In this document: piece by piece, positions 25,714 to 34,078 of the stretch
How positions within the stretch are numbered: position 1 is the first letter of the stretch
How the letters are laid out: the number at the start of each line of letters is the position of its first letter
Source: a virus
Virus record (IMG/VR): IMGVR_UViG_3300031974_000430
Coordinates: 1 to 36,092 of that record
Length of the DNA stretch: 36,092 nucleotides
Direction: 5' to 3' (one strand)
Position numbers and translations under genes: made by a program
The notes under the pieces: generated by a model
Database searches by the model: none
What the model saw: only the letters and a program-made list of their open reading frames with translations
What the model was told of the DNA's origin: nothing

Positions 25714-27300
25714 TTATTGTGCTGCGGCCTGACCCGCTAGGTAAGACGTCAAAGCTGCGCGCAAACGCATTTTTGCTGCTGGGGTCATATTGCGACCCTG
25801 CACGATAGATTGATACAAGCGATCAATGTTTTGCTGCTGCAATGCTGCTCCCGCCTGTTTACCCGCAAAGCCTGCTGCCATCGTGCTACCTGCTGCTGCT
25901 GAAGCCAAGGCTGGATCGCGTGTAGCACCATAAACCGCACTATACGGCAGACCAGCGCTAACGCCTAAAGAAACAACCCCAGTAGGACTGAACTTGCCAA
26001 TAAACCGCGCCATGTTTTCTGCGCTGCCGCCCTCAACTATTTGTTTTAACTGGTTGACCTCATCTGTAGTCCAACCTTTTTCAGTGCCGCGAATGATTTT
26101 TCGCAAAAGCCCACGAAACTCTTGGCGCAACGCATTTTCCATATCACCATTAGCAGCTACCGCAGAGGTAGACGCAAGTTCACGCAAATCCTCTATTTGC
26201 TCTGCCTTGATCGCGCGCGCATACATGCCATTAGCAATTTTTATTTCTGGCGCAAGCTGCGAAGTATTCTCGTCAAAAATACGCAAAATATTGCGCAAAG
26301 CGTTACGTTCTTCGCCTTTAGCATCGCGCATACGTCCAGCAATAGACCTACGAATAGTTTGAATGTTAGCCGCTGTCATACCCTTGTCTGCATACGCTTC
26401 CAACAAGTTTACTACTGGCTTTAATTTTGTGTAATCTGGTGCAACACGAACTTTATTACTGTTGCGAACAGGCGTTAAATAACCCGCAACATCCAAGTAT
26501 GAGAAAACATCGCGGTCAATTTGCTCTGTTACATCTGGCTGCGCTGATAGTCCTTGCGATTTTTGCAATTCATAAAGACGACCTGCTTCTGATTTTAATT
26601 CTTCTGCTGTCAATGGGCCTGTTGGCTTCTTTTCCAGCAAACGCGCCCCAATATCTGACGCTTTACCACCAACAACCGCACCAAGAATATTTGCGACCAT
26701 TTGAGCCGTGGGACTTTCTGGGAATAGCTCTGCAACACTTGTTTCTGCCAAACCGCCGCCAAGCGCTGTTGCGCCCTCCGCTGCCGCAAACGCCGCTGGT
26801 GCTGCTACTGCTTCCTCTGCGACGTCCTTAAAGGCACGTTTCCCCGCCTGTAACAGTGACGAACCAGCACCCACTGCTGTACGCAGTCCACCTGCAACTA
26901 TCGCTGGCGCTGCTACCGCTGTTTCACCAACCACACGACCTGTTCCTCTTGCTATCCGCTGGGATGCTGTCTCTGGCTGTTCTTCTTTGATCATAGTTGT
27001 GGCTGTCAACATATCACGCAATGACTGACTTCCACCAATCGGACGATCAACTTCTCGACCTGTGATTGCCTCGTATCCTGACGTCATCAAATCTACTGGC
27101 GCACCTAGAATATCCGCTGCACCCTCATAGAAGCCCGACATGCCTTGCTGTGTGATGTTTGTTTCACCCGTAGGATTTGCACCCTTTGCACGACGTTCCA
27201 ACTCTTTTTGAAAGATCAAAGCGCTTCCCATGTCCTTTGCTATCAAAGCCCGATCTAGCGCGCTTTCTAGTGCTTCGTCGGTGATGTCTGTAAAGTCCAT
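25714..27300 (-). CDS. Internal virion/ejection-type protein
   Basis: 528 residues, Ala/Gly-rich. N-terminal helices (MDFTDITDEALESALDRALI) precede 'GMSGFYEGAADILGAPVDLM' and a hydrophobic, Gly-rich region at about 120-215 that could insert in a membrane; a helical charged middle and a second hydrophobic stretch (about 440-490, 'GAALQQQNIDRLYQSIVQGR' at its end) follow. Such amphipathic proteins are ejected with the DNA by short-tailed phages. No lytic transglycosylase motif was found. First of four such genes located between nozzle and portal. Confidence 0.7.
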   Translation of the reverse strand: MDFTDITDEALESALDRALIAKDMGSALIFQKELERRAKGANPTGETNITQQGMSGFYEGAADILGAPVDLMTSGYEAITGREVDRPIGGSQSLRDMLTATTMIKEEQPETASQRIARGTGRVVGETAVAAPAIVAGGLRTAVGAGSSLLQAGKRAFKDVAEEAVAAPAAFAAAEGATALGGGLAETSVAELFPESPTAQMVANILGAVVGGKASDIGARLLEKKPTGPLTAEELKSEAGRLYELQKSQGLSAQPDVTEQIDRDVFSYLDVAGYLTPVRNSNKVRVAPDYTKLKPVVNLLEAYADKGMTAANIQTIRRSIAGRMRDAKGEERNALRNILRIFDENTSQLAPEIKIANGMYARAIKAEQIEDLRELASTSAVAANGDMENALRQEFRGLLRKIIRGTEKGWTTDEVNQLKQIVEGGSAENMARFIGKFSPTGVVSLGVSAGLPYSAVYGATRDPALASAAAGSTMAAGFAGKQAGAALQQQNIDRLYQSIVQGRNMTPAAKMRLRAALTSYLAGQAAAQ

Positions 27301-27309
27301 AGTTTATCC

Positions 27310-28305
27310 TTAGAAGTATGATGTCGGATCAACCTGCATCGCAAATGGATCAGGACGGTCTAACAACATTTGGAACGCAGTGTTTTTGTCAATTCTACCC
27401 GCACGATAGTCTTGGACAATCTTAGCGCCCATTGCATCGTATCGCGCTATTCCCCGCATCGTTTCCAAAATCACCTCATTACCGCGTGGCGTGTTGATGA
27501 TCCGTGGCAATGACTGCTTAAACAGCTCTAGGTCAGCATCAGACATTGGGCCTGAACCCGCTGGGCGCTGCGCTGGCACTAGCTGATTTATAAGTGCGCG
27601 CGCGGCCTGCAAATCATCCAAGCCTTCTGTTTCGATACCAAAGTCACCAGCAATCACTTTTACGTTAGCTGCACCGCCTGTAGGTGTTCTACTCAGAAGA
27701 TCGGCCAACCGTTCAATTTTTGCTAGGCTCGACTGCGCTGTTGCGCCAGCTTGAAAAACCTCTGACAGATTTTTGGCGTCCATCTTAGCAAATTCGTCAA
27801 CGCCCTTGTCGCCTTCAATTGTAATACCGCCACCGCCAACTTTTGTAATTTGACCTGTAGATGATAAATTGTATAGCTCACCTTCTGGCAACGTAGAACC
27901 CATCAATTTATTGATTTGTGCGCCTGTCATGGTTTTGTAAGAAGATTTTGGCTTCGCCGCTGCCAATGCCGCTCTAGCGTTTAATTCACGCTGCAAGCGT
28001 TCGTTAGCCGCTACCTCGTTCAGATACCCAGCAAAGCCCGTTTTCATGTCTAACGCACCGCTTTGGATGCCCTGCAAGTAACGCTGTGCAATCGTATCAC
28101 CTGCATCTGCTCGTTTCTGCATTTCTGCGATTGTTGCGTTGCGACGATCCGCTGCCACACGTTGCAAACCCTGCTGACGGATTTGCTCACCCATGCGATA
28201 ATTGGGCATCACTAAGGCGTCCATACTTGCTGCAATGTTTTGCAGTGGGTTTAAACCCGTTTCTTCGTTACGACGAACCAACCCGCTAAGTAGACCACCA
28301 ATCAT
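27310..28305 (-). CDS. Internal virion/ejection-type protein
   Basis: 331 residues. MIGGLLSGLVRRNEETGLNP starts a helical N-terminus; 'DAGDTIAQRYLQGIQSGALD' and 'NAGA'-poor, Ala/Lys-rich linker precede 'LPEGELYNLSSTGQITKVGG' and a C-terminal helical domain 'DLELFKQSLPRIINTPRGNE'. Similar proteins in marine podoviruses are annotated as structural or internal. No enzyme motif is visible. It lies 2 bases before the next stop, in a compact series. Confidence 0.65.
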   Translation of the reverse strand: MIGGLLSGLVRRNEETGLNPLQNIAASMDALVMPNYRMGEQIRQQGLQRVAADRRNATIAEMQKRADAGDTIAQRYLQGIQSGALDMKTGFAGYLNEVAANERLQRELNARAALAAAKPKSSYKTMTGAQINKLMGSTLPEGELYNLSSTGQITKVGGGGITIEGDKGVDEFAKMDAKNLSEVFQAGATAQSSLAKIERLADLLSRTPTGGAANVKVIAGDFGIETEGLDDLQAARALINQLVPAQRPAGSGPMSDADLELFKQSLPRIINTPRGNEVILETMRGIARYDAMGAKIVQDYRAGRIDKNTAFQMLLDRPDPFAMQVDPTSYF

Positions 28306-28307
28306 TA

Positions 28308-28958
28308 CTAACCTCCGCTCATTCCCGCCGCTGTCTGTGCGGCCATCTGCATATAGTTAAACAACCCAGGGTTGAACGAAGACATTTGACCCTGCATTGC
28401 TGGCGTTCCGTGGACAGCGCTAACGAATGGCGCTAGTGCCGCTTGTGGCTGTCCCGCATAACCAGCAAATTGCTGTTTACCCGCGTTTATAAGGTTCTGC
28501 ATCATTTGTTGCTGCATGGCGCCCTGTTGCATCTGCTGGTTCTGGATTGCCTGTCCGTACCCAAATGATTGCTGACCTGCGCTTTGCAAACCCTGTGCCG
28601 CACGGAACGCGTCATTCATGGCTTGGTTGTAACCCTGTTGGTTTAAGGCACCTACAGCATCTAAGGCTTGTTGCTGATAACCCTTTGCCGCTTCTGCCAT
28701 GGCAATTCCATGTCGTGAACCCCCAAAAGCGCCAGCTTGCGTTGCTTGCGCGTCTAGCGTGTTTAGCCCCATTTGTGCGGCACCACCAACATCACGAAGT
28801 GTTTTGTTCACCACCGCCTGTTGGTAGGGGTTCATCATCTGCTGCGCTCGTGCTGCTGGATTTGCGTATGTAGCCAATGCGCCCTGCTGCGCTTGTGAGG
28901 CTTGCGTGTATGGATTGGCTGCTGCCTGAACCATATTTGGGTTTGCACCACCTGCCAT
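28308..28958 (-). CDS. Ala/Gln-rich internal virion protein
   Basis: 216 residues, more than a third Ala or Gln. The core 'MMNPYQQAVVNKTLRDVGGA' and 'GAFGGSRHGIAMAEAAKGYQ' is a block I know from internal virion proteins, where it usually sits in the same chain as the 'PYTGPEVAAFSPLQQAAFAG' block now found in the gene just upstream (28968-29408). The two genes are 9 bases apart with AGGAG between, so they look like the two halves of one ancestral protein. Confidence 0.7.
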   Translation of the reverse strand: MAGGANPNMVQAAANPYTQASQAQQGALATYANPAARAQQMMNPYQQAVVNKTLRDVGGAAQMGLNTLDAQATQAGAFGGSRHGIAMAEAAKGYQQQALDAVGALNQQGYNQAMNDAFRAAQGLQSAGQQSFGYGQAIQNQQMQQGAMQQQMMQNLINAGKQQFAGYAGQPQAALAPFVSAVHGTPAMQGQMSSFNPGLFNYMQMAAQTAAGMSGG

Positions 28959-28967
28959 GACTAACTC

Positions 28968-29408
28968 CTATTTACCGCCGCCGCGTGGCTGCATTTCTAA
29001 TGTGTAATCTTGCTGTGAGGCTTGACGTGAGCCAACCGCACCCGTAACGGGATCAATTCCAAAACTTGCTATGTAGTCTGCTTGTGCTGGCGCTCTTTGG
29101 CGAAGCCCCTGAACCGCATCATCGTATAGACCAATTGAAGAATAACCCTGAACACCGTTACCAAATGTTTCCGCTTGAGGCATGTACTGCTGACCACCTG
29201 TCCCCTGCATTCCAAACGCACCCGCCATTTGATCCGTCCCAGCAAACGCAGCCTGTTGCAGTGGACTAAAAGCTGCAACCTCTGGACCCGTATATGGTAC
29301 ATAACCTGTGGCAGATGCATCCGTCGCTAAGTTTATGCCTTGTTGGTATGCTTTCTCTTGCCACGCTGGAAGCGTTGCTTCTTTAACTTCCTGACCGCCT
29401 TTAGCCAT
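28968..29408 (-). CDS. Internal virion protein, N-terminal-type half
   Basis: 146 residues from ATG 29408, supported by AAGGAG at 7 bases; a TTG two codons upstream is not needed. 'LPAWQEKAYQQGINLATDAS' and 'YVPYTGPEVAAFSPLQQAAF' are the usual N-terminal part of the marine-phage internal virion protein whose later part is encoded by the next gene. The C-terminus is Gly-rich. The start overlaps the preceding gene by 8 bases. Confidence 0.7.
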   Translation of the reverse strand: MAKGGQEVKEATLPAWQEKAYQQGINLATDASATGYVPYTGPEVAAFSPLQQAAFAGTDQMAGAFGMQGTGGQQYMPQAETFGNGVQGYSSIGLYDDAVQGLRQRAPAQADYIASFGIDPVTGAVGSRQASQQDYTLEMQPRGGGK

Positions 29409-29784
29409 CTTCAAACTCCTTCAGGAAACTGACATGCTGTTGTTTCCAATTTAACGGGGCTAGTGGTTTCTTCCAGCCCATGCGTCCTGTCATTGTTGCG
29501 GCAGTACACCCATGTGACTTTGCCCATTCTTTGACATCGTGATCCATGTCTAAAATCTGGTCCAACTCGCCACCCGCAAGAAAAATGTTTAAAACCTTCT
29601 TTCTAGGATATACCACAATTTCAGTCACAATACACCCCCTTGGTGCTGGCCACAACTGCATGTGTCCCTTCGAGATGCTGTCTACTATATCTGCGAACTC
29701 ATGTGTGCCGCCTGTGTATTCCAATGCAGCCTCAATCCACGGCCTACATCTTTCTAGATCGTCTGATAGAACAAAATCTTTCAT
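29401..29784 (-). CDS. Conserved phage protein, GNAT-like shape
   Basis: 127 residues from ATG 29784, which overlaps the upstream stop (ATGA). 'RCRPWIEAALEYTGGTHEFA', 'IVTEIVVYPRKKVLNIFLAG' and 'EWAKSHGCTAATMTGRMGWK' follow the order of a family found near tail genes of many podoviruses. The strand-helix-strand pattern and the G-R-x-G-W element resemble a degenerate GNAT-type fold, but no acetyl-CoA loop is visible, so an acetyltransferase call is not supported. Confidence 0.7.
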   Translation of the reverse strand: MKDFVLSDDLERCRPWIEAALEYTGGTHEFADIVDSISKGHMQLWPAPRGCIVTEIVVYPRKKVLNIFLAGGELDQILDMDHDVKEWAKSHGCTAATMTGRMGWKKPLAPLNWKQQHVSFLKEFEDG

Positions 29785-30440
29785 CCGTGTAACCTCGTTA
29801 TGTGCAGCGTAGAAGCTGGCGCTGCGGGGGAAAACGCTGTTGCCGATGTCGCGTGCAAAAAACCAGAAGTGTCGGATGTTGCCCACATGACTTGTAAGTA
29901 ATCATTAGATTGTACATCAAACTTTGCGCTTCGAGATGCAACAAAAGTCGCCCCATTGTTATGCAAAGAACTAACCATCGTATTGTTAGGTGCATCTGTA
30001 CCGTTTAAGCGGGGCCAAAAATAAAAATTTACCGTTGCCGCCGATGACGAACTAATTTGCGCGGAAAACATAATTAAATACTCACCTGCTTCTTCAAAGA
30101 CAATCTTAGTTGCATCCGTTGCATCTAAAGAAATGCTTTTGTTCCCAACAGGCGCGTCGTACTGAATTGCATACGCTGTATCCGCTGATGCCGCATTAAC
30201 ATCTGCCGTGCGATACAATGAGCAATGTCCATCTTCTAAAATGACCTGCACAAACTCATTGTTCTTAGAAACTACTGGATAGCCGTTTTCACTATCCCAC
30301 AAAAACACACCGTCTTCAGACGGGTTATCATCTGCCGTTTTGAAGCCCAACTTAGCTAGATTGCCCTGTAGGTAAGCTGTAAGCTGTCTACCCCACTGCC
30401 GCAAGTCTGGTCCGATCGGTGGCAGAATAGGTGTGGGCAT
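29781..30440 (-). CDS. Virion protein with C1q/TNF-like beta-sandwich tip
   Basis: 219 residues. N-terminal helix region (LPPIGPDLRQWGRQLTAYLQ), a linker, then a jelly-roll-type domain at about 105-219: 'AGEYLIMFSAQISSSSAATV', 'NFYFWPRLNGTDAPNNTMVS', 'SRSAKFDVQSNDYLQVMWAT', ending 'PAAPASTLHITRLHG'. The N-F-Y-F-W-P-R-x-N-G-T-D strand is highly characteristic of a phage structural family. It probably forms a trimeric knob on the tail. TAATG couples it to the nozzle-like gene. Confidence 0.8.
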   Translation of the reverse strand: MPTPILPPIGPDLRQWGRQLTAYLQGNLAKLGFKTADDNPSEDGVFLWDSENGYPVVSKNNEFVQVILEDGHCSLYRTADVNAASADTAYAIQYDAPVGNKSISLDATDATKIVFEEAGEYLIMFSAQISSSSAATVNFYFWPRLNGTDAPNNTMVSSLHNNGATFVASRSAKFDVQSNDYLQVMWATSDTSGFLHATSATAFSPAAPASTLHITRLHG

Positions 30441-32422
30441 TAGCGTCTACCCCCAGCAGTTACATCCAATCGCATCGTTCCTACGCGCCATTGACTGTAT
30501 ATTTTGTCACCGTCTTCATTCGTGTCGGTTTCTACCCGCATACGAATTTGTCTGCCTGAAAACCTAACGCTTGTTTCGTTTTTAGGGTCAAATGGACCAT
30601 GTTCAATTTCGTCGTTTTCAGTGCCATAATCAATAGGTGCGCCAGCAGCATTAAACGCCAAGACAGCACTTTTTGTTAGCTTGCGACTGACATTTGGATT
30701 GAGGCGTGACTTGAACTTCAGATTGACCTGTCCCTGCGTTTTTTCATCAGGGATAACTTTTTTAACACGCGCAATTTGCTCACCTGTGCCAATCGAAACT
30801 GGCCCTGTCTCAGCGAATACAAGTTTATCTTGGTAGTTTAGCCCAACCTCATGCTCATAAATGTCTGTATCTTCGTCGTGACCAGCCATGAACATATAAC
30901 GGAAAACACCACGCTCGACACCAGACGTGCGGGATAAATCACCGATCAACCAGTGATTTTCTTTATAATCCAAAGCAACATAGCGATCTATTTCTGTGCT
31001 GCTACTTGAACAATAGAACCACCAAATTTCACCAAATTGACCATTGGCAACTGCCCAGATTTTTGTTTGCTGCGCCGTGTTGATGTCGCCAAAAACATAG
31101 TCGTGAACGTCACATGGTATTTCTTGCACAGCGTTACCATCAAATCTGAAAAAGCCTTTCTGGCCCATCCAGAAAACGCCCATATCAACGTCAGCCGCAG
31201 CCTTTCGTGAAATTGCCCCGCATGACGTGCCTACGCGCTCAAAGCCATAAACGTATGGTGGGCCTAGATAACGTGCTGTATGCGCGTCTGTGTCCGTTAT
31301 AATGAGCGTCTGACCCCGTGTACGAATGCCCTGCATAATTTGACCCGCAGTTTGCAATTCAATATCACCAGCTTCATTGGTTGCCGCTGGGGTCCAATTA
31401 GTTAAGTCCTCACGATCACACCACTGCACCTTGCGGCTGTTTCCACCTGCACCTAAACAGAAAATAAAACGTTCCTCAGTAACAAGCATAGTGCGGTTGT
31501 TTATCGGCGCATTCGTTACAGGTTTAGCAACAGGGCGGCGTATCATTGAAACATTATCTACATTGAAAGCAGGTTCCGCGTTTGTGGCTGCATATATTTG
31601 CACCTCCACAGACGTATCATCTGTTTTCAATCTAAATTTATTGGCACCTATCGCCAGTTCTTCGTCTAACAAAACCGTAGTCGTGGTTGTTCCTACAACT
31701 TTAATTTTAGCAACAGGGATTGTCGCAGGGTCAGCATCCGCATCTGGATCAACTACTGTAATCTTAACTTCATACGTGTCGTCACTTGTTAGACCCGCAA
31801 CGGTTTGCTCAAGGTTTGTAGCAGTAGTCCCCGTCCACTCTGCTACTCCCGTAGAAATCGCCCAGCCAACACCTTTTGTCCAATCCTGATCTGCCGCAAA
31901 GTCACCTGTGAGGATTTCTTCCGAACCTACGGTTGTATCCAAGTCCCATTGCAGCAAACGACCATCATCATAATGAACACCAAGTAGGTCTTCGCCAAAG
32001 TTGTCTAACGCCCACGTTGTGGCTTCCTCTGGAACTGATCCACTGAACTGTTGAATGGGCGTACCAAAGTAACCAACGCCGTAAAATCCACTACCAAAAC
32101 CAGACCCTACAGCGGCATCTTCTCTGCCCGTAGCCAAATCATGTGGCGTAATGTCGTATAAAGTACCCGCACCCGTCATAGAAACAAGTTGATCGTGCGA
32201 ACCACCAGCCACCCAAGCAGTTGAGTTTAGGGCTTCCCATGTATGCATCCCACGGACAGGGTTAGTACAAAATGACGTTTTACGCTCTTGCCATCCACCA
32301 ATTGGGCGAAGCGAATTGTCTCTCCACCGAACAAGCGAACCTTCACGCCAGCGACCAGATTGCTCATATTCTGTCCCATTGCGGTAGAAGCCAGCAGGTA
32401 TATCTAAGGGCAATAATGTCAT
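30440..32422 (-). CDS. Tail nozzle/stabilisation-type protein
   Basis: 660 residues. 'IPAGFYRNGTEYEQSGRWRE' and 'GSLVRWRDNSLRPIGGWQER' open the protein, followed by propeller-like repeats ('GMHTWEALNSTAWVAGGSHD', 'WALDNFGEDLLGVHYDDGRL', 'NNRTMLVTEERFIFCLGAGG') and an inserted beta-sandwich at about 175-295 resembling a carbohydrate-binding domain. A beta-propeller tail nozzle (like T7 gp12 or P22 gp10) is the best match by architecture; the pairing with the adaptor supports it. Start overlaps the glycine-rich gene as ATGA. Confidence 0.75.
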   Translation of the reverse strand: MTLLPLDIPAGFYRNGTEYEQSGRWREGSLVRWRDNSLRPIGGWQERKTSFCTNPVRGMHTWEALNSTAWVAGGSHDQLVSMTGAGTLYDITPHDLATGREDAAVGSGFGSGFYGVGYFGTPIQQFSGSVPEEATTWALDNFGEDLLGVHYDDGRLLQWDLDTTVGSEEILTGDFAADQDWTKGVGWAISTGVAEWTGTTATNLEQTVAGLTSDDTYEVKITVVDPDADADPATIPVAKIKVVGTTTTTVLLDEELAIGANKFRLKTDDTSVEVQIYAATNAEPAFNVDNVSMIRRPVAKPVTNAPINNRTMLVTEERFIFCLGAGGNSRKVQWCDREDLTNWTPAATNEAGDIELQTAGQIMQGIRTRGQTLIITDTDAHTARYLGPPYVYGFERVGTSCGAISRKAAADVDMGVFWMGQKGFFRFDGNAVQEIPCDVHDYVFGDINTAQQTKIWAVANGQFGEIWWFYCSSSSTEIDRYVALDYKENHWLIGDLSRTSGVERGVFRYMFMAGHDEDTDIYEHEVGLNYQDKLVFAETGPVSIGTGEQIARVKKVIPDEKTQGQVNLKFKSRLNPNVSRKLTKSAVLAFNAAGAPIDYGTENDEIEHGPFDPKNETSVRFSGRQIRMRVETDTNEDGDKIYSQWRVGTMRLDVTAGGRR

Positions 32423-33225
32423 GATGGCACCGTAAATGTATGACTTCCAGTTGAAGTGAAGGTGTAGTTAACCCCGCCTATGGTCAACTTGCAATAACCA
32501 TGCGCACCCCTTGCACCGTTGTTTGTGCCACTACCACCTGCGCCACCAGTACCTATCACAATCGTAACAGTCTGACTTGGGACAACAAGCACAGTGCCTG
32601 TAGAGGGTTGACCAATATATCGAGTTATATAAGTTCCTGAGTTCCATGCGTACTGACGGTAAGATGTACCATCGGTGCCGCCAGAGTATCCACCTAGACC
32701 ACCGTTTCGTGCGTTGAAGGTGTTTGCTCCCCCGCCGCCACCGCCAGCGCCATAAGCGTTACTTGCTGGTGGGTAGCCTCCAGTATCATTATTGCTGTCA
32801 CTATCCGCGCCACCTGCGCCCCCAGAACCATAATATGAGCTTTCACCCGTACTCATGCCAGTGTTGTATGTCGCCGCCCCACCTGCACCGCCTGAAGACG
32901 TAACCGTGACGGATGATCCGCTTGATGCATCGTTATATGTAAGCGTACTCGAACCACCCGCTGAACCTGCGCTTCCTGATCGACCTGCACCCCCGCCGCC
33001 GCCCGCGCCAATGATCTCATAGGTCATTGAAACGCCTTTGACTGCGCCATAAAACCCATTCATGCTGATATTGCTAGTTGTAGTGGGGATGCCATTGTTT
33101 GCAGTCGCATTCGGGACTAATGAACCACCCCTAATATACTCTGACAAAGAGTGCGGGGCAGAGCCGCCAAACTCACCCACAATATCAGTATTGAAACTGA
33201 GTGAACCTGATGACTTTATCGCCAT
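32419..33225 (-). CDS. Glycine-rich adhesin-like tail protein
   Basis: 268 residues. N-terminal adaptor (MAIKSSGSLSFNTDIVGEFG), then 'YEIIGAGGGGGAGRSGSAGS', and several Gly-rich motifs ('GSGGAGGADSDSNNDTGGYP', 'AYGAGGGGGGANTFNARNGG') interspersed with variable loops, closing with 'HGYCKLTIGGVNYTFTSTGS'. The layout matches glycine-rich phage receptor-binding domains, in which Gly-rich strands form a polyglycine sandwich and the loops contact the host. A host-range determinant is likely. Confidence 0.8.
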   Translation of the reverse strand: MAIKSSGSLSFNTDIVGEFGGSAPHSLSEYIRGGSLVPNATANNGIPTTTSNISMNGFYGAVKGVSMTYEIIGAGGGGGAGRSGSAGSAGGSSTLTYNDASSGSSVTVTSSGGAGGAATYNTGMSTGESSYYGSGGAGGADSDSNNDTGGYPPASNAYGAGGGGGGANTFNARNGGLGGYSGGTDGTSYRQYAWNSGTYITRYIGQPSTGTVLVVPSQTVTIVIGTGGAGGSGTNNGARGAHGYCKLTIGGVNYTFTSTGSHTFTVPS

Positions 33226-33656
33226 TATGCACTTCCGTAAGCTGTGATGTCATTTTCAACTGTTAGCGCACCCGCAGATGTCAGCTTAAATCTATCGACC
33301 CCTTGATATGAAAACTTTAGGTCACTTCCGCTTTGCGTAATCGTCCAATCGCCCAAATCGACTGTTGTAACCTCTACCGTGGTAGCAGCAATCTCTCCCG
33401 CTGCGCCATATACAGCCGCCTTGCTGTTCACTACCGTACCTGCTGTCGCACCATCTAGCAGATTAAGTTCTGCCGTATCTGATGTTACACCATCCAGCAC
33501 GTTTAGTTCCGCAGCAGTCGATGTCACCGCACTCAGATCAGGTCCACCACCCGCACCGTTCACCGTGTTTACAATGGTGTCCAGAGCGTCATTGATCTGA
33601 TCGCCCCAACTATCCTCAGAGCCACCAACTGTTGGTTTTGTAATGCTAATCGCCAT
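33225..33656 (-). CDS. Tail-fibre protein with repeated LNVLDG motifs
   Basis: 143 residues: MAISITKPTVGGSEDSWGDQ is a familiar fibre N-terminus; 'TAAELNVLDGVTSDTAELNL' contains two repeats of the T-A-E-L-N-x-L-D-G unit typical of phage fibres; the C-terminus 'GVDRFKLTSAGALTVENDIT' is a short beta-helix cap. Its stop shares a base with the next start (TAATG). Confidence 0.8.
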   Translation of the reverse strand: MAISITKPTVGGSEDSWGDQINDALDTIVNTVNGAGGGPDLSAVTSTAAELNVLDGVTSDTAELNLLDGATAGTVVNSKAAVYGAAGEIAATTVEVTTVDLGDWTITQSGSDLKFSYQGVDRFKLTSAGALTVENDITAYGSA

Positions 33657-33694
33657 AATTACGCTTCCTTTGCTAGTCGCATCATATCAGTTTA

Positions 33695-33907
33695 TTAGTC
33701 GTCCGTCCACGTTCCGCTTGCCGTGGCATCATCAGTCCAAATGCTTGTCACAGATGCGTTGTTTGACCAAGAAGATGTGGGCGCTTTGTCATCGTTCCAA
33801 ATACCATCGCCCTCGCAGTATCCAGCAATCCAGTAACGTCTGCCGCCGAATACGGAGTTAGCACCCGCTGCTAACGCATCTTTCTCAACGTAAATCGGAT
33901 CGCTCAT
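33695..33907 (-). CDS. Small repeat protein (W-x-D-D repeats)
   Basis: 70 residues: MSDPIYVEKDALAAGANSVF, then four copies of a 10-11 residue unit around G-I-W-N-D-D, S-S-W-S-N-N, S-I-W-T-D-D and G-T-W-T-D-D. The repeats would give short beta-arcs with an exposed Trp, suitable for sugar binding, but no family is recognised. ATGA overlap with the upstream gene shows coupling. Confidence 0.65.
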   Translation of the reverse strand: MSDPIYVEKDALAAGANSVFGGRRYWIAGYCEGDGIWNDDKAPTSSWSNNASVTSIWTDDATASGTWTDD

Positions 33908-34077
33908 TCTGCATCCTGTATGGTTAGTGTACCAGCTTCAACTTGGCGCATGATCTCTGCATAGTGGCGGTTGTTAAGGTCAATGGGAATTGACATTTCT
34001 ACACCGTCGATGGTGGCTAGAATGTTATCATTTAAACCTTCTAATTGCGTAACATATTGCGCAGATGTAATATTCAT
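33904..34077 (-). CDS. Small fibre-associated protein
   Basis: 57 residues from ATG 34077 (MNITSAQYVTQLEGLNDNIL), chosen over an in-frame upstream start because GGAG in the last codons of the upstream gene lies 8 bases ahead. 'NRHYAEIMRQVEAGTLTIQD' is a helix. The T-I-D-G-V-E-M-S-I-P-I-D segment resembles small phage proteins near fibre genes. It may be a chaperone for the adjoining fibre. Confidence 0.65.
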   Translation of the reverse strand: MNITSAQYVTQLEGLNDNILATIDGVEMSIPIDLNNRHYAEIMRQVEAGTLTIQDAE

Positions 34078-34078
34078 T

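Noticed and set aside
26427-26831. Plus-strand open frame of 134 codons
   Set aside because: Leu/His/Gln-rich translation opposite an Ala-rich ejection protein, a typical artefact of its codon use.
29401-29784. Active acetyltransferase
   Set aside because: The shape is GNAT-like but the acetyl-CoA-binding loop signature is not seen.
31377-31889. Plus-strand open frame of 170 codons
   Set aside because: It lies wholly opposite the nozzle-like gene, has low-complexity Ser/Thr/Val composition mirroring that gene's codons and lacks a ribosome-binding site.
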